Origin: Talaromyces rugulosus
Lineage: Eukaryota > Ascomycota > Eurotiomycetes > Eurotiales > Trichocomaceae
Direction: 5' to 3'
Assembly (NCBI RefSeq): GCF_013368755.1
Contig: NC_049566.1
Coordinates: forward strand, 310,001-374,000
Length of the DNA: 64,000 nucleotides
The translations under genes and the position numbers were made by a program. Of this stretch, positions 47,881 to 58,881 are shown one piece after another; position 1 is the stretch's first letter; every line of letters starts with the position of its first letter. A model generated the notes under the pieces. It was not told the origin of the DNA. It did not search any database and saw nothing but the letters and a program-made list of their open reading frames with translations.

Positions 47881-49339
47881 ATGACGACTCCAATTCCACA
47901 GCCCCCCGGCGTACCGCTGCTGGGAAACATCTTCGATGTCAGCCCAAGCAATACGTGGGGCTCGCTGAACAAGCTTGCTGCTAAATGGGGTACGTCATCG
48001 GGCACAATCCATGATGTGTTGGCTGGAGAATCACTGAACTGACATTTGTATATTAGGGCCAATTTTCAAAATCAATGCTCTCGGAACGCAGATTGTGTTC
48101 GTCAGCAATGCTGCTCTGTTAGAGGAAATCTGCGATGAGACTCGTTTCCGAAAATGCGTCACCGGGCCCATTGTCGAGATTCGACAGGCGGTGCACGACT
48201 CGCTCTTCACGGCTTATCCCTCCGAGGACCGCATCTGGGGCATTGCGCATCGCATCCTGTCCCCCTGGTCGTCCGATGAGTCGAACCGAACCACTTTCAA
48301 CGACATGCGCGACGCCATTGCGGCCATCGTGCCAACCTGGGCTACCGAGTCTGAACAAAAGGTCAATGTGGCAGATGGCCTGAAGCGATTGAACTTCCAG
48401 AGTGTGCAGTGGAGCTTTTTCCACCAAAAGTCCGACTACATGTCCGGTCCATTTCCGGCCTTCCTCACGGCCATTGACCGTTCAACTATGGAATCTGTCA
48501 AGCGCCCGACGCGGCCCAAGTTTCTGAACTGGCTCATCTACCAGCGCGGCTACAGCAAAGACATCCGCACTATGCGTTCCTTTGGTGCCGATGTTATCGC
48601 GAAGCGCAAAAGCGAAGAAGAGCACACCGCTGACTTGCTCGATGCCTTGATCAATGGTAAGGATTCGGAGACTGGCGAGTCTCTTAACCATGAGCAAGCC
48701 ATCGACGAAATCATCAATATGTTCATTGGCAGTGCAACTTCGCCCTGTCTTCTATCCTTTGCCTTGTACTATCTCCTCAAGAACCCCGAATACATCACCA
48801 AGGCGCGTGAGGAAATTGACTCGATTCTCGGCGCTGACAGAGAGCTGAGCTCTGAGAACCTTCCCCAATTCCAATTCACCGAGGCCATTCTCCACGAATC
48901 CATGCGCTTGTCCGCCGTCGCCCCTGGCTTCAACATCGAGCCCCGCCCTGACGTTAACAAGGACCCGCACGTCACTCTCGCGGGTGGCACATACCAGATC
49001 CCCAACAACCAGGCCATAATCGTCATTCTCAAAGAGGTGAACCGCGATCCGGCTGTCTTCGACGACCCTGATGTCTTCCGACCCGAGCGCATGGTCGGCG
49101 ATGCCTACGACAAGCTGCCATCAGGAGTCAAGAAGGGCTTCGGTAATGGCAAGCGTAAATGCTTTGGCTTAAAGTTTGCCTGGCAATGGAGCTGGATTAC
49201 CCTGATCACCATTTTGAGAGAAGTCGACTTGAAGCTCGCGGATGAGAAGTACACGATTGACGACGATATCAACGGAGCGTATTGTGTGCAGCCGTGGAAC
49301 TTTATCGCCAAGGTCGGGAAGAGAAAGGACCGTCCTTGA
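47881..49339 (+). CDS. Cytochrome P450, stand-alone CYP505-like haem domain
   Basis: Exons 47881-47989 and 48057-49339 (67 nt intron) give 463 aa. The start IPQPPGVPLLGNIFD and the block VEIRQAVHDSLFTAYPSE match the haem half of fatty-acid-hydroxylating CYP505 fusions. The ExxR motif (ESMR), a PERM segment and the haem-ligand loop FGNGKRKCFG with Cys are intact. The I-helix reads FIGSATSPCLL where the family has AGHETTSGLL, so the conserved acidic residue is missing. No N-terminal membrane anchor is present, as in CYP505. The usual C-terminal CPR reductase half is absent: the protein stops at GKRKDRP and the next 1.5 kb has no reductase sequence. Function is doubtful without a redox partner. 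Confidence 0.87.
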
Positions 49340-50878
49340 ACAGCCAGGCATGGCTTTTGTTTAAAGTGATTGTTGTACCGCTTCTTCACTGGTTGAGGTG
49401 TGTGATGCAATAACGAACTCATGACATTTTGGTTAGCAGAAAATGATACCGATCAAAAGTCTGTAGTCCAAGCACATTATGAGCATTGTTTAATACATTA
49501 ATACACTTATTGTCTTTGGTCATTTGTGGAATTGAATCATACCAGGAAAACCCTATTTTATCTGCAACTACGGCCTCACCTATCCGGGTGGTTATTTAGT
49601 AAATTTCACTCTTCCCACCATTAAAACAACATTAATTGATGCTAGACAACAGCGACCCTAATACATATTTAGGAAACTTAATCATAACATTGAAGGTCAT
49701 GAACTGTGTGCCTGGGGAGATTCTTGTAATTTTTCGTCTCAAAACCCCTGAACTTTGTCACAACATTCTTCATTTATTGTAGCCTTTATCTTTTTATGGT
49801 TAGATATTAGACGATGTTCAGCAACGAGAGTGATTTTTTAGCTTGTGCTTCTTTGCCTCGATGGTCTCAAAGGCGAGGAAGGTCGTTGGTCCTAACCGTT
49901 GTAGAAACCAAGCTTGTACGTGGCGAAGAACCCGTACTTGCAGTGACGGATACCGCACCCCTTTATTGTCTGTGAGATAGTTCCTGAACGCCAGTGTCGT
50001 TTGTCGCAGCATTGAAAATAAAGTCGATTTTAGTCTCGTAATCTCGAGGGGGTGCGTTTATAATTTCTGTGAATCCTTCTTCGACCTCGACGTAGGGAAT
50101 GAATCCTGTATATCGCGGCCTCAGGCTACCATCGGCACGTGCACAAACACCTCCTTCCTGCTCTTTCCCTCACAGTCTCCCTGGACAATACTTATCAGCT
50201 ACACAAGTCTCAATACTGCAGTCTTCTAAAGTTGATTCGACTGCACTATTATTTACAATAATAATGGGGAAGCAAAATTCACTTGAATAAAATAGTGGCA
50301 ACCATGACTCGGCTGCCTATGCGACATGCTTCTTGCCAAGCATCCTACTCGGACGTTTAGACTAATAGAGGGTACATACCGGACCTGCAGAAAGCAGCAA
50401 TCTCAAGTAAGGCCGGTGAGACCAGTCATCTACGAGTCTACCAACTGCATTCATGGTTAAGTGAGGCTAACCTCGTTAACCAGCTTCACTTTCCCTCATC
50501 GGCAAGCTGCAAATCCGATTGTCAACACAGGGCTTGACAGCTGTTAGTGTTGGTCATGACTCGCCGATAGCACAGAATCCTCGGCGCAGTTGGTCATCCT
50601 TGCATACAACAGCCGCTTGTCAACGTATCTGGTTAGGCGGCGATATGCAGTCCGGGTGGACAAGGATTGCGCGTCAGAAGCTACTAAGTACCCCTCAATC
50701 CCATGTGTTGAGGCTGACAACATGACATGCTTCTGCTCATTTTCTTTAGGTCGCTTTTCAATAACCTTGAGCAACAGTTCACGTATCTCTACTCCCAAAA
50801 CAAGCTTATTACCCCCAATCATCCAGGGTCTCCGAACCCGAGGCCTTCACCTAAAGCCTGTCTATCTTTTGGCCGAAG
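49340..50878. other. 1.5 kb intergenic stretch
   Basis: No supported gene between the P450 and the NLR-like gene; no reductase remnant seen. Confidence 0.5.
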
Positions 50879-53800
50879 ATGCCTCCGAAACGGTTGAGCC
50901 ACGATGACTACAAGGTGGGGTGGATCTGTGCATTGGAGGTGGAACAGGTTGCCGCGATGGAGATGTTGGATGAGGAACATGATTCTCTGCCGCAAGCGAG
51001 CAGCGACACGAATTTTTATAACCTCGGCAGCATTAACAACCATAATGTCGTTATTGCTGGTCTGCCCAGGGCGGGGAACTGCCCTGCAGCCACTGTTGTT
51101 ACCCAGATGAAGATGACATTCCCAAACCTGAGATACGGTGTGTTAGTTGGGATTGGGGGTGGCGTGCCCGTAAAGACAGACCATGGGATGATCCGCCTAG
51201 GGCATGTGGTGGTTAGCGAACCGACAGGCATACATTCTGGGGCAGTACAATATGATTATGGAAAAGCGAGGTCAGGCCAGTTTGAACGTAAAGGATCCCT
51301 CGCACCTCCACCAACGGTCCTCCTGAACGCTGCACGAGAGGTGGCTGTACGGCGTCAGCGGATGGATCATGATCCTATTTGGAGTAATACGCAGAGAATC
51401 AAAACGAGCCGTCCAGCTCTTCGTCGCTTCAAGTATCCTGGCGCTGCGAACGATTACCTCTACCAACGGGACTATGTGCACGGGCAAGAAGGGGTATCAT
51501 GTCAGGATGGCTCGTGTGACCCGAAACAGCGCATCGAACGACCGATGGACGACGATAAAGAGGCATTTGTCGTCGTGCATAGAGGCACAATAGCGTCTGG
51601 GGAGTTGGTGATCAAGGATGCCAAGAAGAGAGACGACCTGGCAAAGGAACACGGGGTGCTGTGCTTTGAGATGGAAGCAGCAGGAGCGCTTACTGATTTC
51701 CCATGCATGGTTGTCCGAGGCATCTCGGACTACTGCGACTCTCACAAGAACGACATATGGCACGGGTACGCGGCGGCTGTCGCAGCAGCTTATGCAAGAC
51801 AGTTGTTTTTCCATATCTCTATCGAAGAGGCACAGAGGTGAGCTCTTTCTCGTGTTGCCAGGTAGATAATACTAATGGGTATTTCAGGAATCCTAATCCA
51901 AAGCCAACCACTTTCGAACTCCCCTTCAGTCTATCCGATATCTCCGAAGTCACCCAGTTCATTACAAGACAAGCTGAAATTGGGCGAGTGCAAGAAGTTC
52001 ATGAAGAGATAGCTGGACCGCAAACCGCTGCCATCGCAGATCACGGTCTACAAAAAGAGCGCCATTGGATGGTGCCGTTCGGGCGCAATAACAATTTCGT
52101 GGGACGCGATGCTATTTTGGAGCGTCTTCTGACATCCGTCTCGCCCGACGCTGTACCTGATGACTGCCAAAGGGTCGTCCTCGAGGGCCTTGGTGGCGTC
52201 GGTAAAACCCAGATTGCCCTCGAGATTGCGTTTCGCATTCGCGACCAGCATGACGACTGCTCTGTCTTTTGGGTGCCAGCTATCGACCGGTCCAACTTTG
52301 AGAATGCATACCGTGTGATTGGGTCTCTCCTCGGACTTGATGGCATGAATTCCGATGACACGGATGTAAAGACTCTGGTTCAGACAGCGCTCAGTCAGCG
52401 AAGCGCTGGGAAGTGGCTTCTAATCATTGATAACGCTGACGATCCGCTTCTCCTCTGTGGCAACTCAGAATCGCCGGTATCCAGCGATGCCCAAGATAGA
52501 CCTTTACTTTGCTACCTTCCATTCAGCCCCAGCGGCTCCATCTTCTTTACGACAAGGAATCATGAAGTTTCTGTGGACCTAGATACTCCAGAGCATAACA
52601 TTCTCAAGGTCGAGGAAATGCAGCGAGAAGAATCCCTCAAACTTTTGATGACCACATTGAAAGAGAGCCAGGTTAAAGACATGGAGAGCACAAATAAGTT
52701 GCTAGACTTGCTTGAAAATCTACCGTTGGCGATTCGCCAAGCCTCTGCGCTCATAGCCAAGAAGCAGCTGACGACGGCAGAGTATCTCGATGTGTGCCTA
52801 GCTAGCGAAGACGATCTCATAAATCTGCTGAGCAGAGACTTTGAGGACCGACAGCGCTACAAGTCAACAAAAAATCCCGTGGCAACCACATGGCTGATTT
52901 CCTTCCGGCACATAGAGACGCATAATCAGCTAGCCGCTGACTTTTTCAAGTTCATGTGCTTCCTGACCGGCAAGGATATCCCTCTCTCCCTCCTACCACC
53001 AGCAAGGAAGATCGAGGTGGCAGAAGCCATCGGCACACTCAAAGCCTATGCCTTTATCACTCAACGTGGAGATGAAGAATCTTTCGATCTGCATCGTCTA
53101 GTGCGGTTAGCGATGATGAGCTGGCTGCGAGGCACGGGGGAGCTTGAAGCTCAGTTTCAGCAGTGGACAACCAAGGTCATGGAGCGGCTGGCGACAGAGT
53201 TCCCCGACCCCGAGCACAGCAACCGCAGTATCTGGATTCGCTACCTCCCGCATGTGCACCACTTTCTACACTTCCGAGAACAGCGCGGGTACCATCCGGC
53301 GGAAGCGTTGCTGCAGTCAAGAATCGGGAGCTGCTTGTATACGATGGGAAGATTTCCGGAAGCTGAACGTGCGTTTAGACAAGCTCAGCGGCTATTGGAG
53401 GAGCAAGTTGGATTGGAGCACCAAGACTCGCTCAGCTGTATGCACGAAGTCGGCCTGATGCTCCTAGAGCAGGAAAAGCTTGAAGAAGCTGAACAGGTTC
53501 TCCAGCAAACGATATCACTCAAGGAGAAAGCCCTTGGTAGAAACCACCCCCAGACTCTTTGCGCTAGGAGGGATCATTTCCGCACACTTACGCATCTCAA
53601 GCGATTTGAGGAGGCCGAAGGCAAGGGGCAGCCGGTGCTTGAGTCCTTCAAGAGGGAACTTGGGGATAGACACCCGGACACACTCAAGTGCGCGAGCATC
53701 TTTGCATTCACCCTCTCGCAACAACACCGGTACCACGAGGCTGAACTGATTGAGAAGCCTACGCTCGCATTGCGCAAGACGGTGCTTGGGGCAGATCACC

Positions 53801-54153
53801 CGATGACGCTAGTCAGCGCCAACAACCTCGCCTTCGCGCTCTCACGCCAGGGCAAATACGAGGAGGCGGAAGAGATTGAGCGTGAGACGCTCAAGTTACG
53901 GGAAACAGCACTGGGCAAGGAACACCCTAACACACTTGCCAGCATGAATAATCTAGCCATCACGCTAGCTGAGCGTAGCAAGCACGATGAAGCACTCATC
54001 CTTATGGAGGCTTGTTTTGCCCTCAGCACGCGTGTTTTAGGGGTCGACAACCCGGAGACGAAATGGCGCGGCGAGTTTGTACGGGCTGGTGGCCATCGGA
54101 CGACAACGCTGCATATGACAGTCGCGGGGACTGCAGGCCCTGAGGGAGGCTGA
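50879..54153 (+). CDS. Fungal NLR-like protein: nucleoside phosphorylase-NB-ARC-TPR
   Basis: Exons 50879-51837 and 51888-54153 (50 nt intron with TACTAAT branch site); 1074 aa. Residues about 9-315 are a purine/uridine phosphorylase-family domain with YGVLVGIGGGVP, a GELVIKDA block and the nucleoside-binding FEMEAAG and GISDYCDSH. A FVGRD motif near 391 opens the NB-ARC: P-loop GLGGVGKT at 420-427, Walker B LLIIDNADD at about 498-505, FFTTRN (sensor) and LENLPLAIRQA. A winged-helix-like section (FDLHRLVRLAM) follows. The C-terminus holds about six 42-residue TPRs with the kinesin-light-chain-like pattern (LGRNHPQTL, LGADHPMTL, LGKEHPNTL). Such NOD-like proteins act in fungal allorecognition or immunity. 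All ATP-site residues look intact. Confidence 0.93.
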
Positions 54154-54759
54154 TCAAACTTGGCTATTGTTTACGGCAACTTTTTTTTTTCTTCATGAAT
54201 TTTAGGGTAGGCCTTTTCCCTGAACGGGAAGGCTACACTGTGTAGTATATATACTCTGGACACTGCGGAGTATACAGGAAATTCGGACACAGCCGGATCT
54301 CCCCTTTTTCTATCAGTACTCTGTTTGGCGTCGCTAGTGGGTCGGAGTGTGATTTTAGTGGCACTTTTTCTGCATACCACCAGGGACATTATTCAATGGC
54401 CCAGACTACAACCAGACTAGTCGATGGGCGAGGCTGCATGGTCACCAATGACCAGGCGGTTCCTCTCGGGGGCTGAACTTTGGCTTTGCGGTGGCTTTTC
54501 TCCTCAGGCAATCAGGTGTTCGCACTACTCAGTAGTGAGGCAACTGTGGAAATGTGGAAATGAGGAAATGAAGGCTTCCTACATATACTACTCATCGACC
54601 CCTCACTCCAGGTCTTGATCGCAGCTGGTCAGCCATGTCTCTCTGAACACCGTCGCTCGTTAACAAAACAAAACAGTCACTCATTTATCCAGTCACTCAT
54701 TCATTACGCCGCATAATGCAACAATAAAAAAAAGAGAAGGCCGGAGAAGAGTTTCCAGA
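54154..54759. other. Intergenic, upstream of the GT31-like gene
   Basis: No gene. Imperfect short duplications are seen: GTGGAAAT/TGTGGAAAT/GAGGAAAT near 54546-54570, and a repeated CAGTCACTCATT at about 54674 and 54690. Confidence 0.5.
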
Positions 54760-56272
54760 ATGCTGCTCGGCAACAATCGATTCCACCTCTCCGGGGCTCT
54801 CCTGCTGGTCGTCACCATCTTGTTCTTCATCTGCCACCACGCGCTGAGCACGTCGACGCCAGACGAGCTTAATAGATCGCAATTCCGTGCGCTGCCTGTG
54901 GCCCAGTCGAAGCGCGTGCAATCGCCTTTGACCGACTCGGACACGGCGAAACACGCCCATCTGGCTGTGCCAGCGATCCCCGCAGCCTTGCGACCGACAG
55001 GCGTCTCGTCATCCCTGTCGCGACAGAAAAAACCGCCGTATCGCGTCAATACGATTGATGTCGGCGACGTCGCGCTGCTGCTGTACACGGACGCCTCGGT
55101 GATCGGACAGCATCTGCCCATCCATCTCGTGACCAGCCTGTTGCCCGAGCGCATCGAGCCGGACAACGTCCTGATCTACTCAAACCGCCCGGATACCATT
55201 GGCGACTGGCACATCGTCGACGCCTTTGAAAATTCCACGACTACGACTACGATTACGACTACGCGCCGAAAACAAAAACACCACTCGCAGGCATCACTCT
55301 CACACCACAAATCCGGCCACAGCAGCGACAACAAGTTCCTACCGCTACTCCAGCATGCCGGCCGGAACAAACCGCACGCAAAATGGTACATCTACATGGA
55401 AGACGAGTCTTACATCTTCCTCAATAATTTGCTACATCACCTGAGCACGTTTAGTTGGGAGGAGCCCTGGTACATCGCGTCATCAGAGACGTCGCGACGT
55501 GGATTTTTTGCCTTGTCGCGCACCGCATGGGAGCAGGTCTTTGGCGGGGAGGAGACGGAAACCCTGCAGGCGAGATTCGTTTCTGGGCTAGACGATCGCC
55601 ATGTTTTAGACCGCGTGCTAAAGGAAGACGGGGTCATGTTCGGCTCTAGCGACGTAGCGGTAGCACGCTCCGAGGAATTCTCGCAGTCACAGTCGCATCG
55701 CGCCAGTGCGATCAACCGCGAGAATTGGTGCGCGCCGGTGTACAGCTGGCATGGTGCCTCGGGCCGGGATATTTCCAGGCTGCATGGACTAGAACTGAAC
55801 TGGCATTCAATTTCCAAGGTGAGTTTCTTGAATTCCGGGGTTTCCCCGAGACCGCAAAACAAGGCTGACACAAACACACACACACTCACAGCGAACGCTA
55901 CAGTACCGCGACATCTACACGCATCTGATCGCCCACGAGATGAGCCACGGCCGCATCGACTGGGCGTTGGCAGCAGGCGAAGCGCATGCGGCTGAATACG
56001 AAATCACAGCAGCCACAGCGGACGATCCTGCTGGCATGCCACAAGACGTTGGATCGACTGCGGCTTGGCAGCAGGGCTGGCAGTCGGCGGACGCGTGCGA
56101 GACAGCGTGCGCGCTGTGGCCGGCATGCGTGCAGTGGAGCTTTGTGGGAGTTGACGATGATGACCACCAGCGGTGCCGGGTCGATCGCCAGGTGGTGTTT
56201 ACTTTTGTGGGCGATGGGCTGCAGAGCACCAGCGGGTGGATGGCCAGCCGGATTGACGAGTGGGCGTGTTGA
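54760..56272 (+). CDS. Fungal GT31-like (fringe/galactosyltransferase-type) glycosyltransferase
   Basis: Exons 54760-55818 and 55892-56272 with a GTGAGT...CACAG intron; 479 aa. Type II membrane topology: short N-terminus, one signal anchor at about 8-28 (LSGALLLVVTILFFI), then a lumenal domain. The core reads DVALLLYTDASV, IYSNRPDTIGDW, AKWYIYMEDESYIFLNN with an acidic sugar-nucleotide/metal motif EDES at the DxD position, and a late YRDIYTHLIAHEM. The Cys-rich C-terminus (DACETACALWPACVQWSF) resembles a small PAN/apple-type module seen in this fungal family. A Golgi sugar transferase is inferred. The downstream neighbour is an acyltransferase, possibly acting on the same glycan. Confidence 0.82.
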
Positions 56273-56912
56273 TTCTGAAATTACATGTATACGTTGATGA
56301 TTTGTCTTTTTTTCTTCTTCTTTTCTCTTCTTTTCTCTTCTTTTCTTCTGGTGTTGTTATGAGATTCTCACGGATGCGATCATTGGGGACCGGAGTTTGG
56401 ATGCTTGGAATGAAAATCTGCACCTTTTTACTCCGTATATTATTCGATTATCACCACCATCATTATTAGCTCCTCTCTCGACTGAGACAGCAGCCATTAG
56501 CACCTCCCCAACACTGCTTAAAAAAGGCGCGGTGAGCATACGCGATGGCGAAATACGGGGGCCACAGCCCGATCAGGCATGATTCAGGGGCCAAAGGGCG
56601 TTGCAGCCCTCCACTTGGCGCGCCGTTCGGTGTTCGAGGCTGAAAACGAAAAAAAGCTTACCAGATGCCACGGTGATACTAATAGGAATTACTTGTTAGT
56701 ATTAGTGGGCCCAAGCCTAGGATAAGCGTGGTCTTTGGTCGGTGGGATGGGAAAAAACAGCCGGAGCCTAATCAGCGCCTTTTTTTTCTCGTCGCTCCCC
56801 TCTTATCTTCTCTCGTCTGTTATCTTCTCTTCTCAAGTCCTCACAGCCGTCCAATATTGGCGCCATGAATTAGTATACACTCACTCACTCACTCACGCCA
56901 CGAGACATCACG
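56273..56912. other. Intergenic with pyrimidine tract and TCAC repeat
   Basis: A long CT-rich run lies at about 56305-56350, a TACTCCGTA motif at 56429-56437 and a (TCAC)4 repeat at 56879-56896 in the acyltransferase 5' leader. No ORF supported. Confidence 0.55.
56305..56350 (+). repeat. CT-rich microsatellite-like tract
   Basis: Repeats of TCTTCTTTTC, immediately 3' of the GT31-like stop; possibly part of its terminator region or of the next promoter. Confidence 0.7.
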
Positions 56913-58337
56913 ATGGAGCGCGCAAAATGGCTGGATGGGCTGCGCGGCGTCGCTGCCGCCATCGTCGCCTTCGACCATCTCGTCGAGGGCGACGTTGTCC
57001 ATCCATTCCACTCGTACTGGGCGTATCCCCCAGCCAAGAACCACTACTGGCTGCAGCTACCGCCCTTTCGCATCCTGTTCAGCGTAAACGCCATGGCTGC
57101 GCTGTTCTTCGTCCTATCCGGCTATGCCATTGCGCTCAATCTGTTGCGCGCGCGCAACAACAGCCAGCGCCGCCACCACCACCAGAGACAGCCCAGCACC
57201 ACTGAAGAGCAGGGCTTCTTCGCCCGTCTCTCCACCGCCGCTGCCCGCCGTGTGCTGCGCCTGTTTCTGCCCGTGCTCATCGTCGCCGTCGTGTCGCAGT
57301 TCCTGTACTTTGTCAACCTGTACCGCTGGCAGTTCGACGCCGCCGTGACCACCGAGCGAGGCATTGCGCCGTGGACCGCCCCCTGGCGGCATATCTGCTA
57401 TCTGTTCAGCTATCTCGCTGATGTGATCAATCCGCTGTCCTCGCTGGAGAAGAACCTCGACACCCGCGGCCTCAATGCCCAACTCTGGGCCATCCCCGCC
57501 ACCTTGCGCGGCTCCGGTCTGGTCTATCTGCTGATCGTGGCCACCGCCGCCTGGCGCCCCCGTCCTCGTCTGGTCGTGCTCGCCGCTCTGTCCGTCTTCT
57601 TCCTGGCCATTGGCATGTGGGACATCTTCACCTTCATCGCCGGCTTGGGCTTGGCCGAGTTCAAGGTTGCCGAAGAAGCCGGAGGGCTTGACGTGGACAA
57701 TGAAAAGAGCCCGTCACTCCTCCCATCCTCATCTCCCTCGTCCTCGCCGTCCTTGCCGTCCTCACATCCTACCCCTAATATCCCCAGCCAAAAATACGTC
57801 CAACCCTTGCGCATCATAAATCTCTTCTTTTTCGTGGCTGGCTTCTACCTGCTCTGTCTCCCGGACGACCATTTCATCCCAGGCGGCTACCGCTTCCTCA
57901 TCCCCCTCCAGCCCTCATCCTGGTCCGCGACTCGCGAGTCCGGGTTCGTTGCGCAGTATAGTTGGAAATCTATTGGCGCCGTACTGACCGTCTTTTCGAT
58001 CAGCAACTCGCCTGCCTTGCAACACATCCTTAGCAGTTCGGGCGTCCTACAGCATCTCGGCAAGATTTCCTTTTCGTTGTATCTGGTACATCAGTCTGTG
58101 TATCAGCTGCTCCGCGAGCCCATCAAGCGCCATATCTGGAAGACTCTGGCCGACTACCAGTATCCCGGCGGCCATCTGGCAGAACGACTACCGTTCGCAT
58201 GGGCCGTCACCTGGATCGGCACATTTTTGCTGCTTGGCCCCATTGTTGTATATATTGCCGATGAGTTTGCCAGATATGTCGAGACCAAGTGTGTGACCGC
58301 GACCAAGGAACTTGAGAGGTGGTTGTCGAGGAAGTAG
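56913..58337 (+). CDS. Acyltransferase-3 family integral membrane protein
   Basis: Intronless, 474 aa. Opens with the family hallmark WLDGLRGVAAAIVAFDHL (catalytic His at about residue 22), then FFVLSGYAIAL, about ten membrane helices, a Ser/Pro-rich cytoplasmic loop near 270-295, and the closing LGKISFSLYLVHQSVY block with the conserved helix. Members move acetyl or other acyl groups across membranes onto sugars, sterols or secondary metabolites. Being in tandem with the GT31-like gene, it may O-acylate a secreted glycan, but that is inference. Confidence 0.92.
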   Translation: MERAKWLDGLRGVAAAIVAFDHLVEGDVVHPFHSYWAYPPAKNHYWLQLPPFRILFSVNAMAALFFVLSGYAIALNLLRARNNSQRRHHHQRQPSTTEEQGFFARLSTAAARRVLRLFLPVLIVAVVSQFLYFVNLYRWQFDAAVTTERGIAPWTAPWRHICYLFSYLADVINPLSSLEKNLDTRGLNAQLWAIPATLRGSGLVYLLIVATAAWRPRPRLVVLAALSVFFLAIGMWDIFTFIAGLGLAEFKVAEEAGGLDVDNEKSPSLLPSSSPSSSPSLPSSHPTPNIPSQKYVQPLRIINLFFFVAGFYLLCLPDDHFIPGGYRFLIPLQPSSWSATRESGFVAQYSWKSIGAVLTVFSISNSPALQHILSSSGVLQHLGKISFSLYLVHQSVYQLLREPIKRHIWKTLADYQYPGGHLAERLPFAWAVTWIGTFLLLGPIVVYIADEFARYVETKCVTATKELERWLSRK

Positions 58338-58881
58338 CCCTAGTCTTGTTTTCTTTCTTTTTATATTCTTTTTTTCCCCACTCACCTTCAGCAGCCATGT
58401 TTCAATGTCGTACATATGAGTCTTGTTTTGTTTTTTTTTTTTTCAATATACATATGCATAGGAGTTACTATCACAGCCTGAATATCATCATTGTATATAT
58501 TTGTTTCATGTCTGAGATTTGACAGCTTGCTAAAGAATTACCAAATCCCACAATTCATATTTGGAAACTAGCAAATCTATCCTAAATTACAGAAAATGCC
58601 ACGATTTGACTTTATATACCTCCACCAATTATGATAGCACTAGACAGTACAGCAAAAAGGATTTAGGCACTACAAGTCATTGTGCAAGCAAACGCAGCTG
58701 TGGTTTCTGTGACCGTCTCACGGGGTGCTAGAGGGGGGTTACGGGATTGGGAGTGTTACAAGGTGATGAAGCATTGTTTGGGGGAAAAGGGGGGGAAGGT
58801 TTTCCAAGGGCTGTGGTAGGGGTAGTGGTAGGGGTGGTGGCATTGTCATGACCAGGATTGGGCGGGACCAAAGTAGAGCCT
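58338..58881. other. 3' flank; holds an out-of-frame Pro/Thr-rich extension
   Basis: Convergent region after the acyltransferase gene. On the minus strand a Pro/Thr-rich frame at 58910-58728 continues the composition of the neighbouring pepsin-like protein in a different frame, ending at 58728. Confidence 0.5.
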
